Source: Streptomyces lydicus
GTDB taxonomy: Bacteria; Actinomycetota; Actinomycetes; Streptomycetales; Streptomycetaceae
Assembly: GCF_000717345.1 (NCBI RefSeq)
Contig: NZ_JNZA01000001.1
Location: 261,538-325,537 of the forward strand
Length of the DNA stretch: 64,000 nt
Direction: 5' to 3'
Part shown: piece by piece, positions 16,879 through 25,436 of the stretch
Numbering within the stretch: the stretch's first letter is position 1
How the letters are laid out: each line of letters opens with the position of its first letter
Position numbers and translations under genes: made by a program
Notes under the pieces: generated by a model
The model's database searches: none
What the model saw: the letters and a program-made list of their open reading frames with translations, nothing else
Told to the model about the DNA's origin: nothing

Positions 16879-18906
16879 TCACGGGAAGGGGTGCGGGTGC
16901 GGATTGATCTCCTCCTCGGCCAGGGGCGCCGCACGATGGCCGAGTTCCGATGGAAGCCGCAGCAGCCGGGGCAGCCCGTGTGTGCGACGCATCCGGTGCC
17001 CGAACGTCATCGGCAGCAGTCCCGGCACGATCACCTTCGCGCAGGCCAGACCGCCTGCCCGGTGCTCGTCGGTGGTCTGGTCGACCACGACCACGTCCAG
17101 GCCCCGATCGATGAACCGGGCCACCGCCTCGGCCAGGTCGTCGCGCATGTCCTGGTGACGCGGCCGGCAGGTGGCGTGCGCGAACGCCTCCTCGACGGGC
17201 AGGCCGCCCGTTTCGGCGTCACCGCCGTTGCCGAGCAGGAAACCGAAGCGGCCGAACGCGGCCGGGTGGCAGTACAGCAGCGCGTGGTCCCGCATCTCGC
17301 GCACCAGGCCGGGATCGTCGATCATCGCCGCGATGCGGTCCCGCTCCTCACGGAAGGCCGACCGGTTCCATCCCAGGTTCGCCGTGAGCTCCAACAGCCC
17401 GTTCATCAGGGCGCGTTCGGGATCGAAGTGCGCGCCTGCTGCGCAGACCGCGGCGGGTTCGTCGTGCCGGCCCGATGCGCTGGGACGCACGGCCATCACC
17501 CAGGCCGTCGGGATGCCGTGGTCCGGGGTGGTGGCGAAGGCCAGCACCCGGTGGCCGCTGTCCTGGCGGATGCGCTCGATGAGCGCACCGATGCAGGGGT
17601 CCGACACCGACCGCAGGTCCACCCGCGGTACAGGGAGGCGGGCGTACCAGGTCAGCAGGAACGCGTCCCGCTCGGCGAGCTCCACCAGTCCGTGCAGCGC
17701 CGCCTCTTCCAGGCAGCCGCCCAGCGCACACCCGTTGGACACCTCGTACGCCAGGGGCCTGGCCGCCGGGTTGTCGTGCCGGGTCCGGTAGTACGCGTAG
17801 TCCTCCGGTACGAGGACGGGGGCGTCGCGGCCGAAGGAGTGTCCCCACACCCAGTTGAGCATCAGGTCCGGATCGTACGGCGGATAGGGGAAGTCCGGCT
17901 CGGCGTACCGCTCCGGCGGGTACAGCCCCAGGTCGGGCGGGCACAGCGCCCGGTCGGCCACCTCGGCGTAACCGGCCCGCACCGTCGTGCGACGCCCCCC
18001 GGGCCGGGCCCCGCCCAGCCGCTCCAGGGCCTCCGCCAGCGCGGTACGGGCGCAGGCTCCGTAGCCCAGATCGCGTCCGAACCCGGCCTCCTGCTCACCG
18101 CTCGGCAGGAGCAACGGGGCGGAAACCATGGGGTACGGGTAGTCGGTGCGCACGTCGAGCTGCCGGATCAGCCCGGTGCGTCCGTCGACGTACCGGGCGA
18201 CCAACCCGTCCCAGTCGGCCCGGAGGTCGCGCACGCGGGGCACGTCCCGGTCGGGCTTGGGGCGGGGCCGTGCCATGAGGACGGGCGGGCGGTCCTCGGG
18301 GAGCCCGCCGCACCAGGGACACCCCGGGTCGGGCAGAAAAGGGTGCACGTCGACGGCGAGGGTCGTCAGCGACACGAAGACGAGGGCTCTGTCGGTCAAC
18401 CCCCCAGTGACAGCGCCCAGTTCGCTCGCCACGAAGGCAGCGGCCGTTTCGCACGACCAGCTGGTGAGGACCGGCGACGCACGCTCTGCGAGCCGTTCGC
18501 CGTGGCGCCGCAGGAGTGCCGAGCGCGGGCTGTCCTTGCCCAGGGCCCGATGCCGGCGCGTCCGGGCACATCGAGCACATCCGGTCCGGCCCGGAACGGT
18601 GGTCGGGCCGACCACGATCTGGCCGAGCTCGACCCGGACCGGCAGCCAGCGGATGTCGGCGCGCGGCGGCTCGGTCGCGGTCACCCAGCGATCCTCGGCC
18701 GTGACGACCGCCTCGCAGGCGAGATCCTCCTCCGGTACCAGCCGGCTCGTACGGGACAGCGCGGTGCGGATCGTCGCGGCGAGGACGTTTTTGCCGATGA
18801 CGGCGACGCGGGCTTCGGGGGCCGTCGCGGCGTCACTGGAGCGAGCCGGGAGCGGTCCGGGAAGCCGGCCGGTGCGGGGGACGGTCACTGCGTCGGTCAA
18901 CGTCAC
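16879..18906 (-). CDS. ThiF-YcaO fused azoline cyclodehydratase
   Basis: TOMM cyclodehydratase of 675 residues. The N-terminal ~220 residues are ThiF/E1-like (VAVIGKNVLAATIRTAL) with two Cys pairs, GCARCARTRRHR and GCPWCGG, likely a structural zinc site. The C-terminal YcaO domain begins near residue 265 and uses ATP to activate amide carbonyls, cyclising Cys (and possibly Ser/Thr) to thiazolines; EEAALHGLVELAERDAFLL is its ATP/Mg-binding segment. The protein ends PHPHPFP, the Pro-rich C-terminus that azoline-forming YcaO enzymes need for activity. GTG 18906 start; the gene lies 72 bp after the precursor, behind a strong hairpin that may throttle read-through. Confidence 0.88.
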   Translation of the reverse strand: MTLTDAVTVPRTGRLPGPLPARSSDAATAPEARVAVIGKNVLAATIRTALSRTSRLVPEEDLACEAVVTAEDRWVTATEPPRADIRWLPVRVELGQIVVGPTTVPGRTGCARCARTRRHRALGKDSPRSALLRRHGERLAERASPVLTSWSCETAAAFVASELGAVTGGLTDRALVFVSLTTLAVDVHPFLPDPGCPWCGGLPEDRPPVLMARPRPKPDRDVPRVRDLRADWDGLVARYVDGRTGLIRQLDVRTDYPYPMVSAPLLLPSGEQEAGFGRDLGYGACARTALAEALERLGGARPGGRRTTVRAGYAEVADRALCPPDLGLYPPERYAEPDFPYPPYDPDLMLNWVWGHSFGRDAPVLVPEDYAYYRTRHDNPAARPLAYEVSNGCALGGCLEEAALHGLVELAERDAFLLTWYARLPVPRVDLRSVSDPCIGALIERIRQDSGHRVLAFATTPDHGIPTAWVMAVRPSASGRHDEPAAVCAAGAHFDPERALMNGLLELTANLGWNRSAFREERDRIAAMIDDPGLVREMRDHALLYCHPAAFGRFGFLLGNGGDAETGGLPVEEAFAHATCRPRHQDMRDDLAEAVARFIDRGLDVVVVDQTTDEHRAGGLACAKVIVPGLLPMTFGHRMRRTHGLPRLLRLPSELGHRAAPLAEEEINPHPHPFP

Positions 18907-18926
18907 TTCCTCGTCGTCGCCGGGAT

Positions 18927-18962
18927 GCCGTGTTCGGCGGTCCAGGGACCGCCGAACACGGC
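18927..18962 (-). terminator. Strong hairpin between precursor and YcaO gene (attenuator)
   Basis: A 17-bp perfect inverted repeat (arms 18927-18943 and 18946-18962, core TGTTCGGCGGT / ACCGCCGAACA) sits 17 bp after the precursor stop. It can end most transcripts after the precursor and let a fraction continue into the enzymes, giving excess peptide over enzyme, as is common in RiPP operons. It could also protect the precursor mRNA from 3' decay. Confidence 0.7.
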
Positions 18963-18978
18963 TGTGCTGGTGCTCGAT

Positions 18979-19161
18979 TCAGCAGCAGCAGCAGGAACAG
19001 CAGCTCGCCGGGGTACCCGTGGAGGTGCAGTTGGATGCGCCGATCTCGACCATGGCGTGGCCCACGTTCACGGTCTCCAGGCTCGCGCCCGGCGATGCCG
19101 GCAGGATGTCCAGGTCGTCCACACTGAGGTCGGCGAGGTCGAGGACGAGGTCGTCGTTCAT
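18979..19161 (-). CDS. cltA: Thiopeptide precursor peptide (cyclothiazomycin-type)
   Basis: Sixty-residue precursor. The acidic leader, residues 1-42, reads MNDDLVLDLADLSVDDLDIL then PASPGASLETVNVGHAMVEI and GA; the core, residues 43-60, is SNCTSTGTPASCCSCCCC. The core has seven Cys for thiazole/thiazoline and thioether formation and Ser43 plus Ser56 as the likely dehydroalanine partners for the pyridine. From memory this core matches cyclothiazomycin, whose cltA product is also 60 residues; that product is a bicyclic thiopeptide with RNA polymerase- and renin-inhibiting reports. Start ATG 19161 has GGGGGGAT-like purine-rich sequence (aagaaggggggatgcg) about 6 nt upstream. The frame is too short for many gene finders. 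Identity to the known core should be checked residue by residue. Confidence 0.9.
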   Translation of the reverse strand: MNDDLVLDLADLSVDDLDILPASPGASLETVNVGHAMVEIGASNCTSTGTPASCCSCCCC

Positions 19162-19242
19162 CGCATCCCCCCTTCTTCTTGGGATAGGTGAGAGTTGGCC
19201 AGTCACTGGTCCCTCCGCATCCTGCGGCGCGCGGGCGTCCGA

Positions 19243-19265
19243 TGTCTTCACGGTCCGACCGCAGG
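19243..19265 (-). promoter_or_regulatory. Conserved motif upstream of the precursor gene
   Basis: Reading on the minus strand, CCTGCGGTCGGACCGTGAAG followed by ACA lies 82 bp before the precursor ATG. A near-identical copy (20 of 23 bases) is at 23048-23070 before the RRE/ThiF-like gene. Two copies ahead of the two minus-strand transcription units of one pathway suggest a pathway-specific activator site, with the LAL regulator the natural candidate. Confidence 0.55.
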
Positions 19266-19340
19266 ACGGCCGTAGCTTGACCCGCGGTCGCAGCCGTAGG
19301 TCGCCCGTAGGAACGGCCCACCGGGCACCGCAGGGGCGGT

Positions 19341-20969
19341 TCACCAGATCAGCTGCGGTTCGTACTGGGCGGTGGGTCGACGTCGGCCCATGACGAGCGT
19401 GAATACGGGCACGTGGGCGGCGTTCACTCCGATCAGGTCCCTGACCATCGCGTCGTGGTAGCCGTTGGTGACCCGTACGGACAGCCCGGCCGCGGCGGCG
19501 AGCACACTGACCCGCTGGGCGACGATCCCCGCCTCCTGGTGCAGGATGCGGTACCCCCGAGCCCCGAACCACCGTTCCCCGGCCAGCCGGTGGGCGGTGA
19601 GAAAGACGATGGCGTCCGCCTTCGCCGAGTTCACCGCCGGCGTGCGGTCGCACAGCATGTCGACCACGGCGCGCCAGTCCCGCTCCGGCAGCCGCACCAG
19701 CGCGGATGATCCCGCGCCGGCCTCCAGCCGGTACAGCCCGGGGGAGATCCCGTCCACACCGAGGATCAGCACGTAGGCGTCCACCAGGGGGCGGCACGGC
19801 GCCTCGGTGTGGTCCGAGGACACGGGCTCCAGCGCGTACCGCACGGCGGACATCAGCCGGCCGGCGGCCAAGGGGCGGACGGCCGGCAGGAACATCCGCC
19901 CTCCCGAGTCACGGGCACGCAGCGCCGCGGACAGCTCCACGCCACCGGGACCGGACTCCGGCACCGCGAGGGAGAGGGCACCGTCCGGGCCCGGTGCCCC
20001 GGCAGGCAGGTGAAAGCTCTCGGGGGCGATGGCCGCGCCGGGGCCGGTGAGCCGGGCGGCCAGATCGAGCGTGGTCAACCCGGACCATGTGCGGGAGGGG
20101 GAGCGGTTGGTCCGTACGTGACGAGGGTCAATGGCGGGCAAGGCACAAGCAGAAAGGGGACGTTGACGCTCCGCGGCGTGCAGGGGCAGTGGCTCCGCCT
20201 CTCCGGCCGGGGCCAGGTCGATCACAGCGAACGCCGTCTCCTCCCTGCCGTCCAGCCCCAGCGCACGGTTGACCACCGTGTCGTCGAAGCGGTGGTGCAC
20301 CCTTCCGCGCAGCCCGAGCGCGGCTCCGGTCAACAGTGCGTTCCCGACCGTCATCCCGGTTTCCTGTGCGCACAGCCGATACGCGTAGTCCCGGTAGCGG
20401 AAAGCGGTCTTGCGGAACCACGCGGACACCACCAGGAGTCCGATGTCCGCCCGCACCCCCGCGGCAGCGCGCACGGCATCCGGTACGCCACCCTCCCGCA
20501 ACCGAGTCAGCGAGTGGTGCGCCGGGTGGTAGTGATAGCACCCGGCGGGCAGATCGCCCGCCCGATGAGCCAGCCACACATACAGCTCCACGGGGTGGAA
20601 GCATCGCGCGGACGCGACCATCCGGTGGTACGGCCACACGGCCTGCGGACCGAGTTCGATCCGGCCGACCCCGTACGTCCAGTACAGCAGGGCGGAGAGC
20701 GTGCGGGGGTCCAGGGCGTCGAGGCTGGGGGCCGCGGGTGGGTGAGCGGCGCGGAACGCCTCGAAAGACCAGCGTGCGTCCCCGATCCGTGGCGCAGGCT
20801 CCAGCAGGACGTGGCGGGGCAACCCGCGGTACGTCTTGACCGGCAGTGGGTCGTCCGCGCCGCCCTCTTCGCCGTGCCCCTCGGCGAAGAGGGCCTGGAC
20901 CCCTTCGAACGTCCGCCACCAGAACCGCAGGCCGACAGAGGTCTGCAGGCCGTCGGCGACACTAGGCAA
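19341..20969 (-). CDS. SagB-type azoline dehydrogenase with two nitroreductase-like domains
   Basis: FMN-dependent dehydrogenase of about 542 residues that oxidises thiazolines to thiazoles. Two nitroreductase-like halves are visible: residues about 55-260 (GPQAVWPYHRMVASARCFHP, ELYVWLAHRAGDLPAGCYHY) and about 330-540 (PLVDAYVLILGVDGISPGLY, FGARGYRILHQEAGIVAQRV). The RxxxPS...YP-like entry in the first half is WPYHRMVASARCFHPVE. Tandem SagB proteins occur in several thiopeptide clusters. TTG 20969 is chosen as start because GAGGTG lies 8-9 nt upstream and it overlaps the end of the preceding gene by 8 nt; no ATG or GTG gives a family-like N-terminus. Tightly coupled to the RRE/ThiF-like gene. 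Confidence 0.83.
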   Translation of the reverse strand: MPSVADGLQTSVGLRFWWRTFEGVQALFAEGHGEEGGADDPLPVKTYRGLPRHVLLEPAPRIGDARWSFEAFRAAHPPAAPSLDALDPRTLSALLYWTYGVGRIELGPQAVWPYHRMVASARCFHPVELYVWLAHRAGDLPAGCYHYHPAHHSLTRLREGGVPDAVRAAAGVRADIGLLVVSAWFRKTAFRYRDYAYRLCAQETGMTVGNALLTGAALGLRGRVHHRFDDTVVNRALGLDGREETAFAVIDLAPAGEAEPLPLHAAERQRPLSACALPAIDPRHVRTNRSPSRTWSGLTTLDLAARLTGPGAAIAPESFHLPAGAPGPDGALSLAVPESGPGGVELSAALRARDSGGRMFLPAVRPLAAGRLMSAVRYALEPVSSDHTEAPCRPLVDAYVLILGVDGISPGLYRLEAGAGSSALVRLPERDWRAVVDMLCDRTPAVNSAKADAIVFLTAHRLAGERWFGARGYRILHQEAGIVAQRVSVLAAAAGLSVRVTNGYHDAMVRDLIGVNAAHVPVFTLVMGRRRPTAQYEPQLIW

Positions 20970-22935
20970 GGGCCCGCACCTCCGCCCGCGGCCCGGCTGC
21001 CGCCGCTGCCTCACCCGTCTCGTCGGCGATGACGACACGCACCAGGAAGGGCAGCAGTTCGTGGACCGCCGGATCGTGGTCCAGCGGGACCACGAGCGGA
21101 CGCATCCCTCGCGAGCGCAAGGCCCCGATCATGCGTTCACGCCCCGCCGGCTCTGCCAACCCGATGCGTCGCCCGCCCGACACAGGGGCGCGCAACATAC
21201 CCAACTGGGCCGGTGCGTAGGCTGGTTCGTGCGTCATTGCCGACTGCCGGTCGAGCAGCGCCGCACGGAGCCCCTCGGCAACCGACGCACACCCGCACGT
21301 CACGGCAACCGGGCGGTCTCCCTGCCACCAGGCGAGGACGGGCAGGCCCAGGGCCCCGCCGATGTCGGCCACCTCGGCCGAGCCGCGGGAGGCTTGCAGC
21401 AGGTCGAGGAAGCGCCGCGCCCCTGGGGGCAGGGCCTCGGGATCCAGACGCACGGGCAGTGGGCGCGCCCGTCCCTGCGCCACATCGCGCAGGGCCAGGC
21501 GTACACAGTGCTGGGCGAGGCCGTCCGCCACGGCGTCGTCCCAGCTCAAGCGGGCGGCCACCCCGACCTCGTGGTCCGTCGCGAACGCCTGGCCCGCCGT
21601 CACCGCCTCGGCGCGCCGCTCGTCCAGCGCCCACCCCCACACGGTGTCCCCGGGCCCCAGCCGGCGGTCGTCGACCTGGCGCACCGCGTACGAGGCGAGC
21701 CCGCGCAATGCGGCGTTCCGTCGCGCCTCGGCGAAGCCCGTACCCGCCCCGTACACCGGTACGGCGCCCCACGTGTGCGGCACCGCCTCGGTCACGTTGA
21801 GCGGCACCTGCGTGAACTCCCGTTCGTCGAGGGCGCGCAGGACACCGACGTACGGATCGAAGCAGTGGGCCGCGCGCCGGGAGAAGGTGTCCACGTCCAG
21901 CGGCGGTGTGGCGCCGAGCCGTTCGAGCCGCCGGGTGAAATCCTTCCGTGTCTCCGGACGGGCGGGAACCGCGGTGGGGTGGGGCAGGAAGGCGTGCGTG
22001 GAGGTGCGCAGGGTCTCCAGATCGATGCGCGTGATCTCCTCTCGTCCGCCGACTGCGGCTTCCTGACCGGCGGCGATCCCGGTGAGTGCGGTGAATGCCG
22101 CGAGTCCGAGGTGCGCCGCGACCACCGCGGCGGCCGGCCCGGTGAGGAAGGCGTTGGGCCGGAACGGGCCGCGGGCGCCGAGCCGCCGCCACGCCGAACG
22201 CCAGGCGGACCCGGGTGGCCCCAGCCACGCGATGTCATCCAGGACCAGCCCCTGCACCAGCAGCGTGCCCGACTCCCGGCACAACGCATCGAGCCGGACG
22301 GCCCGATCGACGCCTGCACCGTCCGCGACATGGAGCACGGCATCCGCCTGCTCGACCAACCGACTCAACGTGCCGTCTTCCAACGGAGTGTGGTGCACGA
22401 TCTGCTGCTGATCGCGCCCTGTGGCCTCAGCGGTGAGCTCCGCCATGCGCTCCATGTTGGTGCCGGGTGCGTCCGTGCACACCGCTCGCAGGCTGCGCAC
22501 CCCCGAGCGCAGCGCCGAGCACACCAGAGAGACGAACACCGGACCCGAGCCCACCACCACCATCTCGCTGTGGCGGTAGGTCTCGAACCGCCGCGCGGCG
22601 GAGTCGGCGTGGTACTCGATGAACGCGATCTCGGACGCATACGTCTCCAGCTCCCGCCGCGTGAGCCCGTGCGGCAGGTCCTCCCCGGCGTCGACCAGGC
22701 AGCCGGCGGCGCGCAGTTGGCCCACGAGCGTGTGCACCACCTGCCGCTTGTCGTTCGGCAGTCGCCCGACCAGCTCGTCAAGGTCGACCGAACCGTCGAG
22801 ATGCGGGGCGAGCCGGTCCAGCCACTGGTAGGCGGATCTGCCACGCAGGGCCAGGTCGACCCCGGCACCGAAGACATGGACACCGTCGCCGGTCGGGACG
22901 TACAGGACATCGGACTTGAGTCGGGGGCGCATCAT
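20962..22935 (-). CDS. RRE/ThiF-like TOMM maturation protein (leader-binding partner)
   Basis: Protein of about 657 residues of the thiazole-containing bacteriocin maturation (Ocin-ThiF-like) family. The first ~90 residues (PRLKSDVLYVPTGDGVHVFG, YQWLDRLAPHL, GQLRAAGCLVD) form a PqqD-like RiPP recognition element that would bind the acidic precursor leader and hand it to the cyclodehydratase. A degenerate ThiF/E1 core follows (HSEMVVVGSGPVFVSLVCSA), then a long C-terminal region without catalytic motifs. ATG 22935 or the next codon has GGAAGG upstream; a GTG at 22959 is possible. Expected to act with the ThiF-YcaO protein. Confidence 0.8.
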   Translation of the reverse strand: MMRPRLKSDVLYVPTGDGVHVFGAGVDLALRGRSAYQWLDRLAPHLDGSVDLDELVGRLPNDKRQVVHTLVGQLRAAGCLVDAGEDLPHGLTRRELETYASEIAFIEYHADSAARRFETYRHSEMVVVGSGPVFVSLVCSALRSGVRSLRAVCTDAPGTNMERMAELTAEATGRDQQQIVHHTPLEDGTLSRLVEQADAVLHVADGAGVDRAVRLDALCRESGTLLVQGLVLDDIAWLGPPGSAWRSAWRRLGARGPFRPNAFLTGPAAAVVAAHLGLAAFTALTGIAAGQEAAVGGREEITRIDLETLRTSTHAFLPHPTAVPARPETRKDFTRRLERLGATPPLDVDTFSRRAAHCFDPYVGVLRALDEREFTQVPLNVTEAVPHTWGAVPVYGAGTGFAEARRNAALRGLASYAVRQVDDRRLGPGDTVWGWALDERRAEAVTAGQAFATDHEVGVAARLSWDDAVADGLAQHCVRLALRDVAQGRARPLPVRLDPEALPPGARRFLDLLQASRGSAEVADIGGALGLPVLAWWQGDRPVAVTCGCASVAEGLRAALLDRQSAMTHEPAYAPAQLGMLRAPVSGGRRIGLAEPAGRERMIGALRSRGMRPLVVPLDHDPAVHELLPFLVRVVIADETGEAAAAAGPRAEVRALA

Positions 22936-23047
22936 CCGCCTTCCGGGTCGGGTATCCACCGGTCCGGCATCCGATGTGCCATCGAGTCCGGCGTCGGCAC
23001 CTGCAGTCGGTTGGAGCCCAGCCGAGTATCACGGCAGTCCACGACCG

Positions 23048-23070
23048 TGTCTTCACGGTCGGGCCACAGG
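23048..23070 (-). promoter_or_regulatory. Second copy of the cluster motif, upstream of the RRE/ThiF-like gene
   Basis: On the minus strand CCTGTGGCCCGACCGTGAAG then ACA, 113 bp before the start at 22935. It matches the copy before the precursor at 20 of 23 positions, with GACCGTGAAGACA fully conserved. Confidence 0.55.
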
Positions 23071-23166
23071 GTGGACCACAGGTTGCGGTCGGCACCGGGT
23101 CTCGCTACACCCGCCGGCGGCCGCACCTCAGCCGGCCGCGTCACCCACCTCTCCGATCAGCGCACT

Positions 23167-25056
23167 TCATCGGTCCTTGGCCAGGGCGACGAGTTCTGCG
23201 AACAGGCCGTCAGCGTGGAGCAGATCGTCGTAGGTTCCGTCCTCGATCACGCGCCCGTCCTCCATGACGATGATCCGGTCAGCGAGGCGCGTGTTCTCCA
23301 GCTGATGGGTCACGACGATCGTCATGCAGTCGGCGGCCATGCGCTTGATCTCCAGGAAGATCTGGTGCTCTCCTCGGGCGTCCATCTGCGAGGTCGGTTC
23401 GTCCAGGATCAGCAGCGGTGTTTGTCGGTACAGCGCGCGTCCGCACACCAGTCGCTGCCACTGTCCGCCGGAGAGTTCCACGCCGCCGAACAACTCACGG
23501 GCCAAGAGGGTGTCGAGCTGGTTCGGCAGTTTCTCCACGGCGTTGCGCATGCCGACAGCGTCGATGGCCTGCCACACCAGGTCGTCGTCCCAGGTCTTGG
23601 GCTGGCCGAGGGTGATGTTCTCGCGGACCCGCAGCGGCCAGGTGGCGAAATTCTGTGGGACGAGCGCGGTCCGCTTCCACACGGCGTCGACGTCGGCTGC
23701 CGAAAGGTCGATCCCGTCCCACAGGACGCGGCCCTTATCGGCGAGGAGGATGCCGGTGATGAGCTTGGTGAGCGTGGACTTGCCGGAGCCGTTCTCCCCG
23801 ACGACGGCCAGGATCTCGCCCCGGCGCAGGCTCAGGGAGACGCCATTGACGGCAGGTTCCTCCTTGCCCGGGTACCTGTAGACGACTTCGTCGAGCCGGA
23901 TCTCGTTCACTTGCCGCGGGATCGTCAGTTCTCCTCGCTTGGGGGCGCGTGCGTCGGCCATGGCGAGGAAGGCGCGCATGTCGGAGAGGTAGAGCGAGGT
24001 GTGGAACATGGCGGCGCCCTGGATGACCACCTGGGAGAGCGCGCCGAGGGCGGTCTGCACGGCGACGAGGGCGGTAGCCGCTACCGGCAGGGGGACGCGG
24101 CCGGTGGTGGCCAGCCAGCCGAGCGTGCCCCAGGTGCCCAGCAGGAAGATGCCGCCGAGGGCACTGGAGAACAGGTCGATGCGCAGGCGGCGTGGCGCGG
24201 AGCCCAGGGTTCGCCGGTCGATGCGCTCGGACAGGGCGCGGTACCAGTACAGGAGATAGGCGGTCATGCCGTTGGCGCGGACCTCGTCGCCATGGCGAGG
24301 GAGCGTGGCCCACCAGCGCATCATGCCCCGCACGTTGCGGTCGCCGATGTTGAGGAAGTGCGTCTCGTAGTCCACCCGGGCCCGCAGGACCGCACCGATG
24401 CCGGCCGGGAGTACAGCGAGCAGCAGGACCGGGAGCAGCATCCAGTGCAGCACGGTGATGACGCCGCCCGCGGCCACCATACGGACGACGGCGGCCATGA
24501 GCCGCTGGGCGTCGTCGACCATGGTGGCGGTGCGAATCGTGCCGATCTCCGCGGCCTCCTGCCGGTCGGAGAACCCGTCCTCGCTGTAGGCCGATGCCTC
24601 GACCCGGCAGGTGGCCTCGACCAGCGCCACGTCGGCCTCGGTCATCAGTCGGGGAGTGATCCGGTTGGAGGCGTAGGAGGCGAGCGCCGTGCTGATACGT
24701 CCGGTGCCGGCTGCGACGGTGACCACGATCAGAGCAGGCAGAGCACTGTGCAGGCGTTCCGGGACGGGGCCGGATGAGAGCAGATGCGTCATGGCCTTCG
24801 CGGTGAACGCGAGCGTGACGGAGGCTGCCGCACCGGTGAGGATCTGGCAGAGCACGAGAATCAGTACGGCGGGCCGGTCTACGGTCCATGCCATGCGGAG
24901 GGTGTGCCCGAGGACGGCGGGCAGACGGCTGCTCATCTTGAGAAAGCCGACCTCTGCCAGCGGGTTCTTGCCGAACTCGCCCTCGAATTCGATGGTTGCC
25001 GGAGGCGGAGGGGGAGGGGTCTCCTCGTTGGCAGTGGCGGCGTCGGTCACGGTCAC
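23167..25056 (-). CDS. ABC exporter (fused permease-ATPase)
   Basis: ABC half-transporter of 629 residues, six-helix membrane domain (about residues 55-345) fused to an ATPase (about 385-629). ATPase motifs are intact: Walker A VGENGSGKSTL, Q-loop VPQNFATWPL, signature ELSGGQWQRLV, Walker B PLLILDEPTS, and switch His in VVTHQLEN. The Pro-rich N-terminus (EETPPPPPPATIEFEGEFGK) is unusual. GTG 25056 is selected because AGGAGGG lies 6 nt upstream. As the first minus-strand gene of the thiopeptide locus it is the likely exporter or self-resistance pump for the product; homodimer or partner unknown. Confidence 0.88.
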   Translation of the reverse strand: MTVTDAATANEETPPPPPPATIEFEGEFGKNPLAEVGFLKMSSRLPAVLGHTLRMAWTVDRPAVLILVLCQILTGAAASVTLAFTAKAMTHLLSSGPVPERLHSALPALIVVTVAAGTGRISTALASYASNRITPRLMTEADVALVEATCRVEASAYSEDGFSDRQEAAEIGTIRTATMVDDAQRLMAAVVRMVAAGGVITVLHWMLLPVLLLAVLPAGIGAVLRARVDYETHFLNIGDRNVRGMMRWWATLPRHGDEVRANGMTAYLLYWYRALSERIDRRTLGSAPRRLRIDLFSSALGGIFLLGTWGTLGWLATTGRVPLPVAATALVAVQTALGALSQVVIQGAAMFHTSLYLSDMRAFLAMADARAPKRGELTIPRQVNEIRLDEVVYRYPGKEEPAVNGVSLSLRRGEILAVVGENGSGKSTLTKLITGILLADKGRVLWDGIDLSAADVDAVWKRTALVPQNFATWPLRVRENITLGQPKTWDDDLVWQAIDAVGMRNAVEKLPNQLDTLLARELFGGVELSGGQWQRLVCGRALYRQTPLLILDEPTSQMDARGEHQIFLEIKRMAADCMTIVVTHQLENTRLADRIIVMEDGRVIEDGTYDDLLHADGLFAELVALAKDR

Positions 25057-25400
25057 CTGTGTCCCTCCTGGGGTCGGTCCCGAACCTGGATGGCTCGGCA
25101 GTGCACGGCATAACGACGTGCCGCCGGATTCGAACGCGCTCGATTCCGGACGCATGTGAGCCCGGGCGCGGCAAGGGCCCGAACGCGTGGGCGCCGTACC
25201 TGTGCGGCCAGCGGACGGGGGCGCTTGGCCGAATCGCCGCTACCCGAAACACCTGGTGCGCATGAGGTCTACGGCCCATCCGCCGAGCCGTCGCCGTCGG
25301 CTCCTTGAGCTTCGCGCCCTTCGCTACCGGCCTGCGGATGTCAGGGGCTGGGAGGCGCCGCTCGCGGCCAACAGCCCGCGTGGGCTGCCCTGGTGAAGGC
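25057..25400. other. Intergenic region between ABC exporter and SGNH gene
   Basis: About 340 bp with no supportable gene. It must contain the start of the minus-strand ABC exporter transcript; I see no clear promoter consensus for it. Confidence 0.4.
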
Positions 25401-25429
25401 TTGAGAATGCATACGGTCGACTGTACGCT
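25401..25429 (+). promoter_or_regulatory. Promoter and TetR-type operator of the SGNH/MFS operon
   Basis: TTGAGA (25401-25406), 17-bp spacer, TACGCT (25424-25429), with the ATG only 7 nt after the -10 box, so the transcript should start at or next to the ATG (leaderless). The near-palindrome TACGGTCGACTGTA (25412-25425) fills the spacer and touches the -10; the same box recurs at the tetR start. Confidence 0.65.
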
Positions 25430-25436
25430 TTTCTGC

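Noticed and set aside
16282..24777. Very long open frames (over 900 and 1300 codons) on the plus strand opposite the thiopeptide genes
   Set aside because: They are antisense to well-supported genes; high third-position GC keeps such shadow frames open, and their text has no domain character.
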